A DNA stretch of 64,000 bases, taken from positions 42,233,717 to 42,297,716 of the forward strand of contig OZ020305.1 in the NCBI GenBank assembly GCA_963971305.1, given 5' to 3'. Below the pieces are notes generated by a model. That model was not told the origin of the DNA, did no database searches, and saw only the letters and a program-made list of their open reading frames with translations. Source of the DNA: Arcuatula senhousia (lineage: Eukaryota > Mollusca > Bivalvia > Mytilida > Mytilidae). Numbering within the stretch: the first letter of the stretch is position 1; every line of letters begins with the position of its first letter. The position numbers were made by a program, and so were the translations under genes. Shown here piece by piece: positions 45,192 through 58,510 of the stretch.

Positions 45192-46562
45192 AGTTGTATT
45201 ATAAAGCTAGAGTTTGTTTGGTTCTTTTGCGTATTCAAGTGAAAATGATACTTTCCTGGAGAGTTAAACTACTTTATATACTGGATTTACAGATGTCAAG
45301 ATGACACGAAACGATTATCAAGAGATGAGTATGACAGGACCGTTGTTTTCATAGCTTAAGTAGACACAAGCTCTTTCCGTCGTTTAAAATGCACATTGCA
45401 AATAATTGTCTCATAACGAGCTAATTACTTTTTAATTAATTATTGGCTATGTGAACGAAGATTTTTGTTTTATTATAGTTACGTTTTCATCTTAAAAACT
45501 TATTTTCTTGAACTCTGTCTTTTTTTTTAATTTTCAATCAGGGGGCGATAATTCACAATATCAGGTAAAAGATTTCTTCAATTTCTATTTCATTCGTAAA
45601 TTTAACGCAATGAACGGAGTTCTTACAAAATGAAATGGTAATCGTTGAGAATGTTTGCAACTTGTAAAATACAGTTGCAAAAGGAGGAAAAACTATAAAC
45701 AAACAAATACTTCAGAAAAAGACAAAAAATTGTGTGTTTTTTGGGGTTAATTTTTTTGGGGGGGGGATGATTGCAGCTAGTCGTTGTTGTTTAATATAGT
45801 TCCCTTTTGATGTACTCATTTGACTTATTTTGTTCGGTCGCGTGTACTATTAGCATGCCGTTTGTGTGGTAACTTCTTCAGTTAGCCTTATCAAATTACT
45901 AAAAAAAATTGTCCACGAAGTTTTACACATTTGGAACTTCAGGGGCAATAGCGGACGAATATTTGGTTTTATGACTATTTCGGTTTTATAACAAAATTGC
46001 CAAAAGTGTTTCATTATTTAGAGAAAATGTGTCTTGCAATGGTGTAAAGGTTAAAAATAACGCGCATGATTTGCACGAGCTTCATGATGTTTCTTTAACG
46101 AAATGAAACCTTGCAGCATCCAACTTTGTTCTGATTTTTTTTTTCATCTGAAAACGATCGGAAGCTTCTCTGATGCAGTTGGTAAGTCAATTTTTATTAT
46201 GAAATTGAAAATTAAGCTAGTCATGTTTTTCCCCCTGCCTTTTAAAGGATTTATGAAGTTCAGGTTTTTCTGTATTTGTATTTTTGAAATTGTATAGTGA
46301 AATCAGCATGGTTTGTGAACAAGATGTTATATTCATTTTTCTTAAGGTTCATTTGCAATAGTTGACCGGGCGGCGAAAGTTGAATTGCACTTGTAAAAGG
46401 GGATAGGGGAGGTAAATAGGGTTTAGAAAAAGTCATTGTTTTTATACAAATAGTAAGATTCTTTTTGAAAAATGTTAGCGGCTCTTAAAAGAGCCCTTTT
46501 CACAGTCACATTAAAGACTGGGTCGTTGGTATTTGGATGTGTCGTGTTGAATTCTTTGTTCT

Positions 46563-46856
46563 TTATTCTTCTTCGAATGGACTGAATTCTGGCTCTTGTC
46601 CAAATAGCTTGAATCTCAGGGTTTCTGCTTCTTTGTGCTTTTCTGTTGTATATTGGTAGTACATGTTGATTACTCCTTCAAGCACGACGATTCTCATACG
46701 AAGTGGATATCTGAAACTTCGAATATTGTCTCTAACGGCCTTTTCATACTTGTCCTTTAAGTATTCCAGTTTGTCACTAAGAAGCAACATCTGTTGACAG
46801 GCTCTTTGGGTTCTGCTCTCTGCGTCTTGTAGCTTGGCATACAATGAGGAATCCAT
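46563..46856 (-). CDS. Array gene copy 6 (97 aa)
   Basis: Protein identical to copy 1. Stem-loop at 46480-46495, TATA box at 46937-46945. Unit of subtype B. Confidence 0.85.
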   Translation of the reverse strand: MDSSLYAKLQDAESRTQRACQQMLLLSDKLEYLKDKYEKAVRDNIRSFRYPLRMRIVVLEGVINMYYQYTTEKHKEAETLRFKLFGQEPEFSPFEEE

Positions 46857-48226
46857 AGTTGTATTATAAAGCTAGAGTTTGTTTGGTTCTTTTGCGTATT
46901 CAAGTGAAAATGATACTTTCCTGGAGAGTTAAACTACTTTATATACTGGATTTACAGATGTCAAGATGACACGAAACGATTATCAAGAGATGAGTATGAC
47001 AGGACCGTTGTTTTCATAGCTTAAGTAGACACAAGCTCTTTCCGTCGTTTAAAATGCACATTGCAAATAATTGTCTCATAACGAGCTAATTACTTTTTAA
47101 TTAATTATTGGCTATGTGAACGAAGATTTTTGTTTTATTATAGTTACGTTTTCATCTTAAAAACTTATTTTCTTGAACTCTGTCTTTTTTTTTAATTTTC
47201 AATCAGGGGGCGATAATTCACAATATCAGGTAAAAGATTTCTTCAATTTCTATTTCATTCGTAAATTTAACGCAATGAACGGAGTTCTTACAAAATGAAA
47301 TGGTAATCGTTGAGAATGTTTGCAACTTGTAAAATACAGTTGCAAAAGGAGGAAAAACTATAAACAAACAAATACTTCAGAAAAAGACAAAAAATTGTGT
47401 GTTTTTTGGGGTTAATTTTTTTTGGGGGGGATGATTGCAGCTAGTCGTTGTTGTTTAATATAGTTCCCTTTTGATGTACTCATTTGACTTATTTTGTTCG
47501 GTCGCGTGTACTATTAGCATGCCGTTTGTGTGGTAACTTCTTCAGTTAGCCTTATCAAATTACTAAAAAAAATTGTCCACGAAGTTTTACACATTTGGAA
47601 CTTCAGGGGCAATAGCGGACGAATATTTGGTTTTATGACTATTTCGGTTTTATAACAAAATTGCCAAAAGTGTTTCATTATTTAGAGAAAATGTGTCTTG
47701 CAATGGTGTAAAGGTTAAAAATAACGCGCATGATTTGCACGAGCTTCATGATGTTTCTTTAACGAAATGAAACCTTGCAGCATCCAACTTTGTTCTGATT
47801 TTTTTTTTCATCTGAAAACGATCGGAAGCTTCTCTGATGCAGTTGGTAAGTCAATTTTTATTATGAAATTGAAAATTAAGCTAGTCATGTTTTTCCCCCT
47901 GCCTTTTAAAGGATTTATGAAGTTCAGGTTTTTCTGTATTTGTATTTTTGAAATTGTATAGTGAAATCAGCATGGTTTGTGAACAAGATGTTATATTCAT
48001 TTTTCTTAAGGTTCATTTGCAATAGTTGACCGGGCGGCGAAAGTTGAATTGCACTTGTAAAAGGGGATAGGGGAGGTAAATAGGGTTTAGAAAAAGTCAT
48101 TGTTTTTATACAAATAGTAAGATTCTTTTTGAAAAATGTTAGCGGCTCTTAAAAGAGCCCTTTTCACAGTCACATTAAAGACTGGGTCGTTGGTATTTGG
48201 ATGTGTCGTGTTGAATTCTTTGTTCT

Positions 48227-48520
48227 TTATTCTTCTTCGAATGGACTGAATTCTGGCTCTTGTCCAAATAGCTTGAATCTCAGGGTTTCTGCTTCTTTGT
48301 GCTTTTCTGTTGTATATTGGTAGTACATGTTGATTACTCCTTCAAGCACGACGATTCTCATACGAAGTGGATATCTGAAACTTCGAATATTGTCTCTAAC
48401 GGCCTTTTCATACTTGTCCTTTAAGTATTCCAGTTTGTCACTAAGAAGCAACATCTGTTGACAGGCTCTTTGGGTTCTGCTCTCTGCGTCTTGTAGCTTG
48501 GCATACAATGAGGAATCCAT
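48227..48520 (-). CDS. Array gene copy 7 (97 aa)
   Basis: Protein identical to copy 1. Stem-loop at 48144-48159, TATA box at 48601-48609. Unit of subtype B with a shorter G run. Confidence 0.85.
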   Translation of the reverse strand: MDSSLYAKLQDAESRTQRACQQMLLLSDKLEYLKDKYEKAVRDNIRSFRYPLRMRIVVLEGVINMYYQYTTEKHKEAETLRFKLFGQEPEFSPFEEE

Positions 48521-49890
48521 AGTTGTATTATAAAGCTAGAGTTTGTTTGGTTCTTTTGCGTATTCAAGTGAAAATGATACTTTCCTGGAGAGTTAAACTA
48601 CTTTATATACTGGATTTACAGATGTCAAGATGACACGAAACGATTATCAAGAGATGAGTATGACAGGACCGTTGTTTTCATAGCTTAAGTAGACACAAGC
48701 TCTTTCCGTCGTTTAAAATGCACATTGCAAATAATTGTCTCATAACGAGCTAATTACTTTTTAATTAATTATTGGCTATGTGAACGAAGATTTTTGTTTT
48801 ATTATAGTTACGTTTTCATCTTAAAAACTTATTTTCTTGAACTCTGTCTTTTTTTTTAATTTTCAATCAGGGGGCGATAATTCACAATATCAGGTAAAAG
48901 ATTTCTTCAATTTCTATTTCATTCGTAAATTTAACGCAATGAACGGAGTTCTTACAAAATGAAATGGTAATCGTTGAGAATGTTTGCAACTTGTAAAATA
49001 CAGTTGCAAAAGGAGGAAAAACTATAAACAAACAAATACTTCAGAAAAAGACAAAAAATTGTGTGTTTTTTGGGGTTAATTTTTTAGGGGGGGGGATGAT
49101 TGCAGCTAGTCGTTGTTGTTTAATATAGTTCCCTTTTGATGTACTCATTTGACTTATTTTGTTCGGTCGCGTGTACTATTAGCATGCCGTTTGTGTGGTA
49201 ACTTCTTCAGTTAGCCTTATCAAATTACTAAAAAAATTGTCCACGAAGTTTTACACATTTGGAACTTCAGGGGCAATAGCGGACGAATATTTGGTTTTAT
49301 GACTATTTCGGTTTTATAACAAAATTGCCAAAAGTGTTTCATTATTTAGAGAAAATGTGTCTTGCAATGGTGTAAAGGTTAAAAATAACGCGCATGATTT
49401 GCACGAGCTTCATGATGTTTCTTTAACGAAATGAAACCTTGCAGCATCCAACTTTGTTCTGATTTTTTTTTTCATCTGAAAACGATCGGAAGCTTCTCTG
49501 ATGCAGTTGGTAAGTCAATTTTTATTATGAAATTGAAAATTAAGCTAGTCATGTTTTTCCCCCTGCCTTTTAAAGGATTTATGAAGTTCAGGTTTTTCTG
49601 TATTTGTATTTTTGAAATTGTATAGTGAAATCAGCATGGTTTGTGAACAAGATGTTATATTCATTTTTCTTAAGGTTCATTTGCAATAGTTGACCGGGCG
49701 GCGAAAGTTGAATTGCACTTGTAAAAGGGGATAGGGGAGGTAAATAGGGTTTAGAAAAAGTCATTGTTTTTATACAAATAGTAAGATTCTTTTTGAAAAA
49801 TGTTAGCGGCTCTTAAAAGAGCCCTTTTCACAGTCACATTAAAGACTGGGTCGTTGGTATTTGGATGTGTCGTGTTGAATTCTTTGTTCT

Positions 49891-50184
49891 TTATTCTTCT
49901 TCGAATGGACTGAATTCTGGCTCTTGTCCAAATAGCTTGAATCTCAGGGTTTCTGCTTCTTTGTGCTTTTCTGTTGTATATTGGTAGTACATGTTGATTA
50001 CTCCTTCAAGCACGACGATTCTCATACGAAGTGGATATCTGAAACTTCGAATATTGTCTCTAACGGCCTTTTCATACTTGTCCTTTAAGTATTCCAGTTT
50101 GTCACTAAGAAGCAACATCTGTTGACAGGCTCTTTGGGTTCTGCTCTCTGCGTCTTGTAGCTTGGCATACAATGAGGAATCCAT
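49891..50184 (-). CDS. Array gene copy 8 (97 aa)
   Basis: Protein identical to copy 1. Stem-loop at 49808-49823, TATA box at 50265-50273. Unit of subtype A with six T before GGGGTTAA, as in copy 3. Confidence 0.85.
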   Translation of the reverse strand: MDSSLYAKLQDAESRTQRACQQMLLLSDKLEYLKDKYEKAVRDNIRSFRYPLRMRIVVLEGVINMYYQYTTEKHKEAETLRFKLFGQEPEFSPFEEE

Positions 50185-51555
50185 AGTTGTATTATAAAGC
50201 TAGAGTTTGTTTGGTTCTTTTGCGTATTCAAGTGAAAATGATACTTTCCTGGAGAGTTAAACTACTTTATATACTGGATTTACAGATGTCAAGATGACAC
50301 GAAACGATTATCAAGAGATGAGTATGACAGGACCGTTGTTTTCATAGCTTAAGTAGACACAAGCTCTTTCCGTCGTTTAAAATGCACATTGCAAATAATT
50401 GTCTCATAACGAGCTAATTACTTTTTAATTAATTATTGGCTATGTGAACGAAGATTTTTGTTTTATTATAGTTACGTTTTCATCTTAAAAACTTATTTTC
50501 TTGAACTCTGTCTTTTTTTTTAATTTTCAATCAGGGGGCGATAATTCACAATATCAGGTAAAAGATTTCTTCAATTTCTATTTCATTCGTAAATTTAACG
50601 CAATGAACGGAGTTCTTACAAAATGAAATGGTAATCGTTGAGAATGTTTGCAACTTGTAAAATACAGTTGCAAAAGGAGGAAAAACTATAAACAAACAAA
50701 TACTTCAGAAAAAGACAAAAAATTGTGTGTTTTTTTGGGGTTAATTTTTTAGGGGGGGGGATGATTGCAGCTAGTCGTTGTTGTTTAATATAGTTCCCTT
50801 TTGATGTACTCATTTGACTTATTTTGTTCGGTCGCGTGTACTATTAGCATGCCGTTTGTGTGGTAACTTCTTCAGTTAGCCTTATCAAATTACTAAAAAA
50901 ATTGTCCACGAAGTTTTACACATTTGGAACTTCAGGGGCAATAGCGGACGAATATTTGGTTTTATGACTATTTCTGTTTTATAACAAAATTGCCAAAAGT
51001 GTTTCATTATTTAGAGAAAATGTGTCTTGCAATGGTGTAAAGGTTAAAAATAACGCGCATGATTTGCACGAGCTTCATGATGTTTCTTTAACGAAATGAA
51101 ACCTTGCAGCATCCAACTTTGTTCTGATTTTTTTTTTCATCTGAAAACGATCGGAAGCTTCTCTGATGCAGTTGGTAAGTCAATTTTTATTATGAAATTG
51201 AAAATTAAGCTAGTCATGTTTTTCCCCCTGCCTTTTAAAGGATTTATGAAGTTCAGGTTTTTCTGTATTTGTATTTTTGAAATTGTATAGTGAAATCAGC
51301 ATGGTTTGTGAACAAGATGTTATATTCATTTTTCTTAAGGTTCATTTGCAATAGTTGACCGGGCGGCGAAAGTTGAATTGCACTTGTAAAAGGGGATAGG
51401 GGAGGTAAATAGGGTTTAGAAAAAGTCATTGTTTTTATACAAATAGTAAGATTCTTTTTGAAAAATGTTAGCGGCTCTTAAAAGAGCCCTTTTCACAGTC
51501 ACATTAAAGACTGGGTCGTTGGTATTTGGATGTGTCGTGTTGAATTCTTTGTTCT

Positions 51556-51849
51556 TTATTCTTCTTCGAATGGACTGAATTCTGGCTCTTGTCCAAATAG
51601 CTTGAATCTCAGGGTTTCTGCTTCTTTGTGCTTTTCTGTTGTATATTGGTAGTACATGTTGATTACTCCTTCAAGCACGACGATTCTCATACGAAGTGGA
51701 TATCTGAAACTTCGAATATTGTCTCTAACGGCCTTTTCATACTTGTCCTTTAAGTATTCCAGTTTGTCACTAAGAAGCAACATCTGTTGACAGGCTCTTT
51801 GGGTTCTGCTCTCTGCGTCTTGTAGCTTGGCATACAATGAGGAATCCAT
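51556..51849 (-). CDS. Array gene copy 9 (97 aa)
   Basis: Protein identical to copy 1. Stem-loop at 51473-51488, TATA box at 51930-51938. Subtype A; the unit has a private substitution (TATTTCTGTTTT for TATTTCGGTTTT, near 50975). Confidence 0.85.
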   Translation of the reverse strand: MDSSLYAKLQDAESRTQRACQQMLLLSDKLEYLKDKYEKAVRDNIRSFRYPLRMRIVVLEGVINMYYQYTTEKHKEAETLRFKLFGQEPEFSPFEEE

Positions 51850-53220
51850 AGTTGTATTATAAAGCTAGAGTTTGTTTGGTTCTTTTGCGTATTCAAGTGA
51901 AAATGATACTTTCCTGGAGAGTTAAACTACTTTATATACTGGATTTACAGATGTCAAGATGACACGAAACGATTATCAAGAGATGAGTATGACAGGACCG
52001 TTGTTTTCATAGCTTAAGTAGACACAAGCTCTTTCCGTCGTTTAAAATGCACATTGCAAATAATTGTCTCATAACGAGCTAATTACTTTTTAATTAATTA
52101 TTGGCTATGTGAACGAAGATTTTTGTTTTATTATAGTTACGTTTTCATCTTAAAAACTTATTTTCTTGAACTCTGTCTTTTTTTTTAATTTTCAATCAGG
52201 GGGCGATAATTCACAATATCAGGTAAAAGATTTCTTCAATTTCTATTTCATTCGTAAATTTAACGCAATGAACGGAGTTCTTACAAAATGAAATGGTAAT
52301 CGTTGAGAATGTTTGCAACTTGTAAAATACAGTTGCAAAAGGAGGAAAAACTATAAACAAACAAATACTTCAGAAAAAGACAAAAAATTGTGTGTTTTTT
52401 TGGGGTTAATTTTTTAGGGGGGGGGATGATTGCAGCTAGTCGTTGTTGTTTAATATAGTTCCCTTTTGATGTACTCATTTGACTTATTTTGTTCGGTCGC
52501 GTGTACTATTAGCATGCCGTTTGTGTGGTAACTTCTTCAGTTAGCCTTATCAAATTACTAAAAAAATTGTCCACGAAGTTTTACACATTTGGAACTTCAG
52601 GGGCAATAGCGGACGAATATTTGGTTTTATGACTATTTCGGTTTTATAACAAAATTGCCAAAAGTGTTTCATTATTTAGAGAAAATGTGTCTTGCAATGG
52701 TGTAAAGGTTAAAAATAACGCGCATGATTTGCACGAGCTTCATGATGTTTCTTTAACGAAATGAAACCTTGCAGCATCCAACTTTGTTCTGATTTTTTTT
52801 TTCATCTGAAAACGATCGGAAGCTTCTCTGATGCAGTTGGTAAGTCAATTTTTATTATGAAATTGAAAATTAAGCTAGTCATGTTTTTCCCCCTGCCTTT
52901 TAAAGGATTTATGAAGTTCAGGTTTTTCTGTATTTGTATTTTTGAAATTGTATAGTGAAATCAGCATGGTTTGTGAACAAGATGTTATATTCATTTTTCT
53001 TAAGGTTCATTTGCAATAGTTGACCGGGCGGCGAAAGTTGAATTGCACTTGTAAAAGGGGATAGGGGAGGTAAATAGGGTTTAGAAAAAGTCATTGTTTT
53101 TATACAAATAGTAAGATTCTTTTTGAAAAATGTTAGCGGCTCTTAAAAGAGCCCTTTTCACAGTCACATTAAAGACTGGGTCGTTGGTATTTGGATGTGT
53201 CGTGTTGAATTCTTTGTTCT

Positions 53221-53514
53221 TTATTCTTCTTCGAATGGACTGAATTCTGGCTCTTGTCCAAATAGCTTGAATCTCAGGGTTTCTGCTTCTTTGTGCTTTT
53301 CTGTTGTATATTGGTAGTACATGTTGATTACTCCTTCAAGCACGACGATTCTCATACGAAGTGGATATCTGAAACTTCGAATATTGTCTCTAACGGCCTT
53401 TTCATACTTGTCCTTTAAGTATTCCAGTTTGTCACTAAGAAGCAACATCTGTTGACAGGCTCTTTGGGTTCTGCTCTCTGCGTCTTGTAGCTTGGCATAC
53501 AATGAGGAATCCAT
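53221..53514 (-). CDS. Array gene copy 10 (97 aa)
   Basis: Protein identical to copy 1. Stem-loop at 53138-53153, TATA box at 53595-53603. Unit of subtype A. Confidence 0.85.
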   Translation of the reverse strand: MDSSLYAKLQDAESRTQRACQQMLLLSDKLEYLKDKYEKAVRDNIRSFRYPLRMRIVVLEGVINMYYQYTTEKHKEAETLRFKLFGQEPEFSPFEEE

Positions 53515-54885
53515 AGTTGTATTATAAAGCTAGAGTTTGTTTGGTTCTTTTGCGTATTCAAGTGAAAATGATACTTTCCTGGAGAGTTAAACTACTTTAT
53601 ATACTGGATTTACAGATGTCAAGATGACACGAAACGATTATCAAGAGATGAGTATGACAGGACCGTTGTTTTCATAGCTTAAGTAGACACAAGCTCTTTC
53701 CGTCGTTTAAAATGCACATTGCAAATAATTGTCTCATAACGAGCTAATTACTTTTTAATTAATTATTGGCTATGTGAACGAAGATTTTTGTTTTATTATA
53801 GTTACGTTTTCATCTTAAAAACTTATTTTCTTGAACTCTGTCTTTTTTTTTAATTTTCAATCAGGGGGCGATAATTCACAATATCAGGTAAAAGATTTCT
53901 TCAATTTCTATTTCATTCGTAAATTTAACGCAATGAACGGAGTTCTTACAAAATGAAATGGTAATCGTTGAGAATGTTTGCAACTTGTAAAATACAGTTG
54001 CAAAAGGAGGAAAAACTATAAACAAACAAATACTTCAGAAAAAGACAAAAAATTGTGTGTTTTTTGGGGTTAATTTTTTTTGGGGGGGGATGATTGCAGC
54101 TAGTCGTTGTTGTTTAATATAGTTCCCTTTTGATGTACTCATTTGACTTATTTTGTTCGGTCGCGTGTACTATTAGCATGCCGTTTGTGTGGTAACTTCT
54201 TCAGTTAGCCTTATCAAATTACTAAAAAAAATTGTCCACGAAGTTTTACACATTTGGAACTTCAGGGGCAATAGCGGACGAATATTTGGTTTTATGACTA
54301 TTTCGGTTTTATAACAAAATTGCCAAAAGTGTTTCATTATTTAGAGAAAATGTGTCTTGCAATGGTGTAAAGGTTAAAAATAACGCGCATGATTTGCACG
54401 AGCTTCATGATGTTTCTTTAACGAAATGAAACCTTGCAGCATCCAACTTTGTTCTGATTTTTTTTTTCATCTGAAAACGATCGGAAGCTTCTCTGATGCA
54501 GTTGGTAAGTCAATTTTTATTATGAAATTGAAAATTAAGCTAGTCATGTTTTTCCCCCTGCCTTTTAAAGGATTTATGAAGTTCAGGTTTTTCTGTATTT
54601 GTATTTTTGAAATTGTATAGTGAAATCAGCATGGTTTGTGAACAAGATGTTATATTCATTTTTCTTAAGGTTCATTTGCAATAGTTGACCGGGCGGCGAA
54701 AGTTGAATTGCACTTGTAAAAGGGGATAGGGGAGGTAAATAGGGTTTAGAAAAAGTCATTGTTTTTATACAAATAGTAAGATTCTTTTTGAAAAATGTTA
54801 GCGGCTCTTAAAAGAGCCCTTTTCACAGTCACATTAAAGACTGGGTCGTTGGTATTTGGATGTGTCGTGTTGAATTCTTTGTTCT

Positions 54886-55179
54886 TTATTCTTCTTCGAA
54901 TGGACTGAATTCTGGCTCTTGTCCAAATAGCTTGAATCTCAGGGTTTCTGCTTCTTTGTGCTTTTCTGTTGTATATTGGTAGTACATGTTGATTACTCCT
55001 TCAAGCACGACGATTCTCATACGAAGTGGATATCTGAAACTTCGAATATTGTCTCTAACGGCCTTTTCATACTTGTCCTTTAAGTATTCCAGTTTGTCAC
55101 TAAGAAGCAACATCTGTTGACAGGCTCTTTGGGTTCTGCTCTCTGCGTCTTGTAGCTTGGCATACAATGAGGAATCCAT
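54886..55179 (-). CDS. Array gene copy 11 (97 aa)
   Basis: Protein identical to copy 1. Stem-loop at 54803-54818, TATA box at 55260-55268. Unit of subtype B. Confidence 0.85.
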   Translation of the reverse strand: MDSSLYAKLQDAESRTQRACQQMLLLSDKLEYLKDKYEKAVRDNIRSFRYPLRMRIVVLEGVINMYYQYTTEKHKEAETLRFKLFGQEPEFSPFEEE

Positions 55180-56551
55180 AGTTGTATTATAAAGCTAGAG
55201 TTTGTTTGGTTCTTTTGCGTATTCAAGTGAAAATGATACTTTCCTGGAGAGTTAAACTACTTTATATACTGGATTTACAGATGTCAAGATGACACGAAAC
55301 GATTATCAAGAGATGAGTATGACAGGACCGTTGTTTTCATAGCTTAAGTAGACACAAGCTCTTTCCGTCGTTTAAAATGCACATTGCAAATAATTGTCTC
55401 ATAACGAGCTAATTACTTTTTAATTAATTATTGGCTATGTGAACGAAGATTTTTGTTTTATTATAGTTACGTTTTCATCTTAAAAACTTATTTTCTTGAA
55501 CTCTGTCTTTTTTTTTAATTTTCAATCAGGGGGCGATAATTCACAATATCAGGTAAAAGATTTCTTCAATTTCTATTTCATTCGTAAATTTAACGCAATG
55601 AACGGAGTTCTTACAAAATGAAATGGTAATCGTTGAGAATGTTTGCAACTTGTAAAATACAGTTGCAAAAGGAGGAAAAACTATAAACAAACAAATACTT
55701 CAGAAAAAGACAAAAAAATTGTGTGTTTTTTGGGGTTAATTTTTTTTGGGGGGGGATGATTGCAGCTAGTCGTTGTTGTTTAATATAGTTCCCTTTTGAT
55801 GTACTCATTTGACTTATTTTGTTCGGTCGCGTGTACTATTAGCATGCCGTTTGTGTGGTAACTTCTTCAGTTAGCCTTATCAAATTACTAAAAAAAATTG
55901 TCCACGAAGTTTTACACATTTGGAACTTCAGGGGCAATAGCGGACGAATATTTGGTTTTATGACTATTTCGGTTTTATAACAAAATTGCCAAAAGTGTTT
56001 CATTATTTAGAGAAAATGTGTCTTGCAATGGTGTAAAGGTTAAAAATAACGCGCATGATTTGCACGAGCTTCATGATGTTTCTTTAACGAAATGAAACCT
56101 TGCAGCATCCAACTTTGTTCTGATTTTTTTTTTCATCTGAAAACGATCGGAAGCTTCTCTGATGCAGTTGGTAAGTCAATTTTTATTATGAAATTGAAAA
56201 TTAAGCTAGTCATGTTTTTCCCCCTGCCTTTTAAAGGATTTATGAAGTTCAGGTTTTTCTGTATTTGTATTTTTGAAATTGTATAGTGAAATCAGCATGG
56301 TTTGTGAACAAGATGTTATATTCATTTTTCTTAAGGTTCATTTGCAATAGTTGACCGGGCGGCGAAAGTTGAATTGCACTTGTAAAAGGGGATAGGGGAG
56401 GTAAATAGGGTTTAGAAAAAGTCATTGTTTTTATACAAATAGTAAGATTCTTTTTGAAAAATGTTAGCGGCTCTTAAAAGAGCCCTTTTCACAGTCACAT
56501 TAAAGACTGGGTCGTTGGTATTTGGATGTGTCGTGTTGAATTCTTTGTTCT

Positions 56552-56845
56552 TTATTCTTCTTCGAATGGACTGAATTCTGGCTCTTGTCCAAATAGCTTG
56601 AATCTCAGGGTTTCTGCTTCTTTGTGCTTTTCTGTTGTATATTGGTAGTACATGTTGATTACTCCTTCAAGCACGACGATTCTCATACGAAGTGGATATC
56701 TGAAACTTCGAATATTGTCTCTAACGGCCTTTTCATACTTGTCCTTTAAGTATTCCAGTTTGTCACTAAGAAGCAACATCTGTTGACAGGCTCTTTGGGT
56801 TCTGCTCTCTGCGTCTTGTAGCTTGGCATACAATGAGGAATCCAT
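56552..56845 (-). CDS. Array gene copy 12 (97 aa)
   Basis: Protein identical to copy 1. Stem-loop at 56469-56484, TATA box at 56926-56934. Subtype B, with one extra A in the run before TTGTGTG (near 55712). Confidence 0.85.
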   Translation of the reverse strand: MDSSLYAKLQDAESRTQRACQQMLLLSDKLEYLKDKYEKAVRDNIRSFRYPLRMRIVVLEGVINMYYQYTTEKHKEAETLRFKLFGQEPEFSPFEEE

Positions 56846-58216
56846 AGTTGTATTATAAAGCTAGAGTTTGTTTGGTTCTTTTGCGTATTCAAGTGAAAAT
56901 GATACTTTCCTGGAGAGTTAAACTACTTTATATACTGGATTTACAGATGTCAAGATGACACGAAACGATTATCAAGAGATGAGTATGACAGGACCGTTGT
57001 TTTCATAGCTTAAGTAGACACAAGCTCTTTCCGTCGTTTAAAATGCACATTGCAAATAATTGTCTCATAACGAGCTAATTACTTTTTAATTAATTATTGG
57101 CTATGTGAACGAAGATTTTTGTTTTATTATAGTTACGTTTTCATCTTAAAAACTTATTTTCTTGAACTCTGTCTTTTTTTTTAATTTTCAATCAGGGGGC
57201 GATAATTCACAATATCAGGTAAAAGATTTCTTCAATTTCTATTTCATTCGTAAATTTAACGCAATGAACGGAGTTCTTACAAAATGAAATGGTAATCGTT
57301 GAGAATGTTTGCAACTTGTAAAATACAGTTGCAAAAGGAGGAAAAACTATAAACAAACAAATACTTCAGAAAAAGACAAAAAATTGTGTGTTTTTTGGGG
57401 TTAATTTTTTTTGGGGGGGGATGATTGCAGCTAGTCGTTGTTGTTTAATATAGTTCCCTTTTGATGTACTCATTTGACTTATTTTGTTCGGTCGCGTGTA
57501 CTATTAGCATGCCGTTTGTGTGGTAACTTCTTCAGTTAGCCTTATCAAATTACTAAAAAAAATTGTCCACGAAGTTTTACACATTTGGAACTTCAGGGGC
57601 AATAGCGGACGAATATTTGGTTTTATGACTATTTCGGTTTTATAACAAAATTGCCAAAAGTGTTTCATTATTTAGAGAAAATGTGTCTTGCAATGGTGTA
57701 AAGGTTAAAAATAACGCGCATGATTTGCACGAGCTTCATGATGTTTCTTTAACGAAATGAAACCTTGCAGCATCCAACTTTGTTCTGATTTTTTTTTTCA
57801 TCTGAAAACGATCGGAAGCTTCTCTGATGCAGTTGGTAAGTCAATTTTTATTATGAAATTGAAAATTAAGCTAGTCATGTTTTTCCCCCTGCCTTTTAAA
57901 GGATTTATGAAGTTCAGGTTTTTCTGTATTTGTATTTTTGAAATTGTATAGTGAAATCAGCATGGTTTGTGAACAAGATGTTATATTCATTTTTCTTAAG
58001 GTTCATTTGCAATAGTTGACCGGGCGGCGAAAGTTGAATTGCACTTGTAAAAGGGGATAGGGGAGGTAAATAGGGTTTAGAAAAAGTCATTGTTTTTATA
58101 CAAATAGTAAGATTCTTTTTGAAAAATGTTAGCGGCTCTTAAAAGAGCCCTTTTCACAGTCACATTAAAGACTGGGTCGTTGGTATTTGGATGTGTCGTG
58201 TTGAATTCTTTGTTCT

Positions 58217-58510
58217 TTATTCTTCTTCGAATGGACTGAATTCTGGCTCTTGTCCAAATAGCTTGAATCTCAGGGTTTCTGCTTCTTTGTGCTTTTCTGT
58301 TGTATATTGGTAGTACATGTTGATTACTCCTTCAAGCACGACGATTCTCATACGAAGTGGATATCTGAAACTTCGAATATTGTCTCTAACGGCCTTTTCA
58401 TACTTGTCCTTTAAGTATTCCAGTTTGTCACTAAGAAGCAACATCTGTTGACAGGCTCTTTGGGTTCTGCTCTCTGCGTCTTGTAGCTTGGCATACAATG
58501 AGGAATCCAT
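58217..58510 (-). CDS. Array gene copy 13 (97 aa)
   Basis: Protein identical to copy 1. Stem-loop at 58134-58149, TATA box at 58591-58599. Unit of subtype B. Confidence 0.85.
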   Translation of the reverse strand: MDSSLYAKLQDAESRTQRACQQMLLLSDKLEYLKDKYEKAVRDNIRSFRYPLRMRIVVLEGVINMYYQYTTEKHKEAETLRFKLFGQEPEFSPFEEE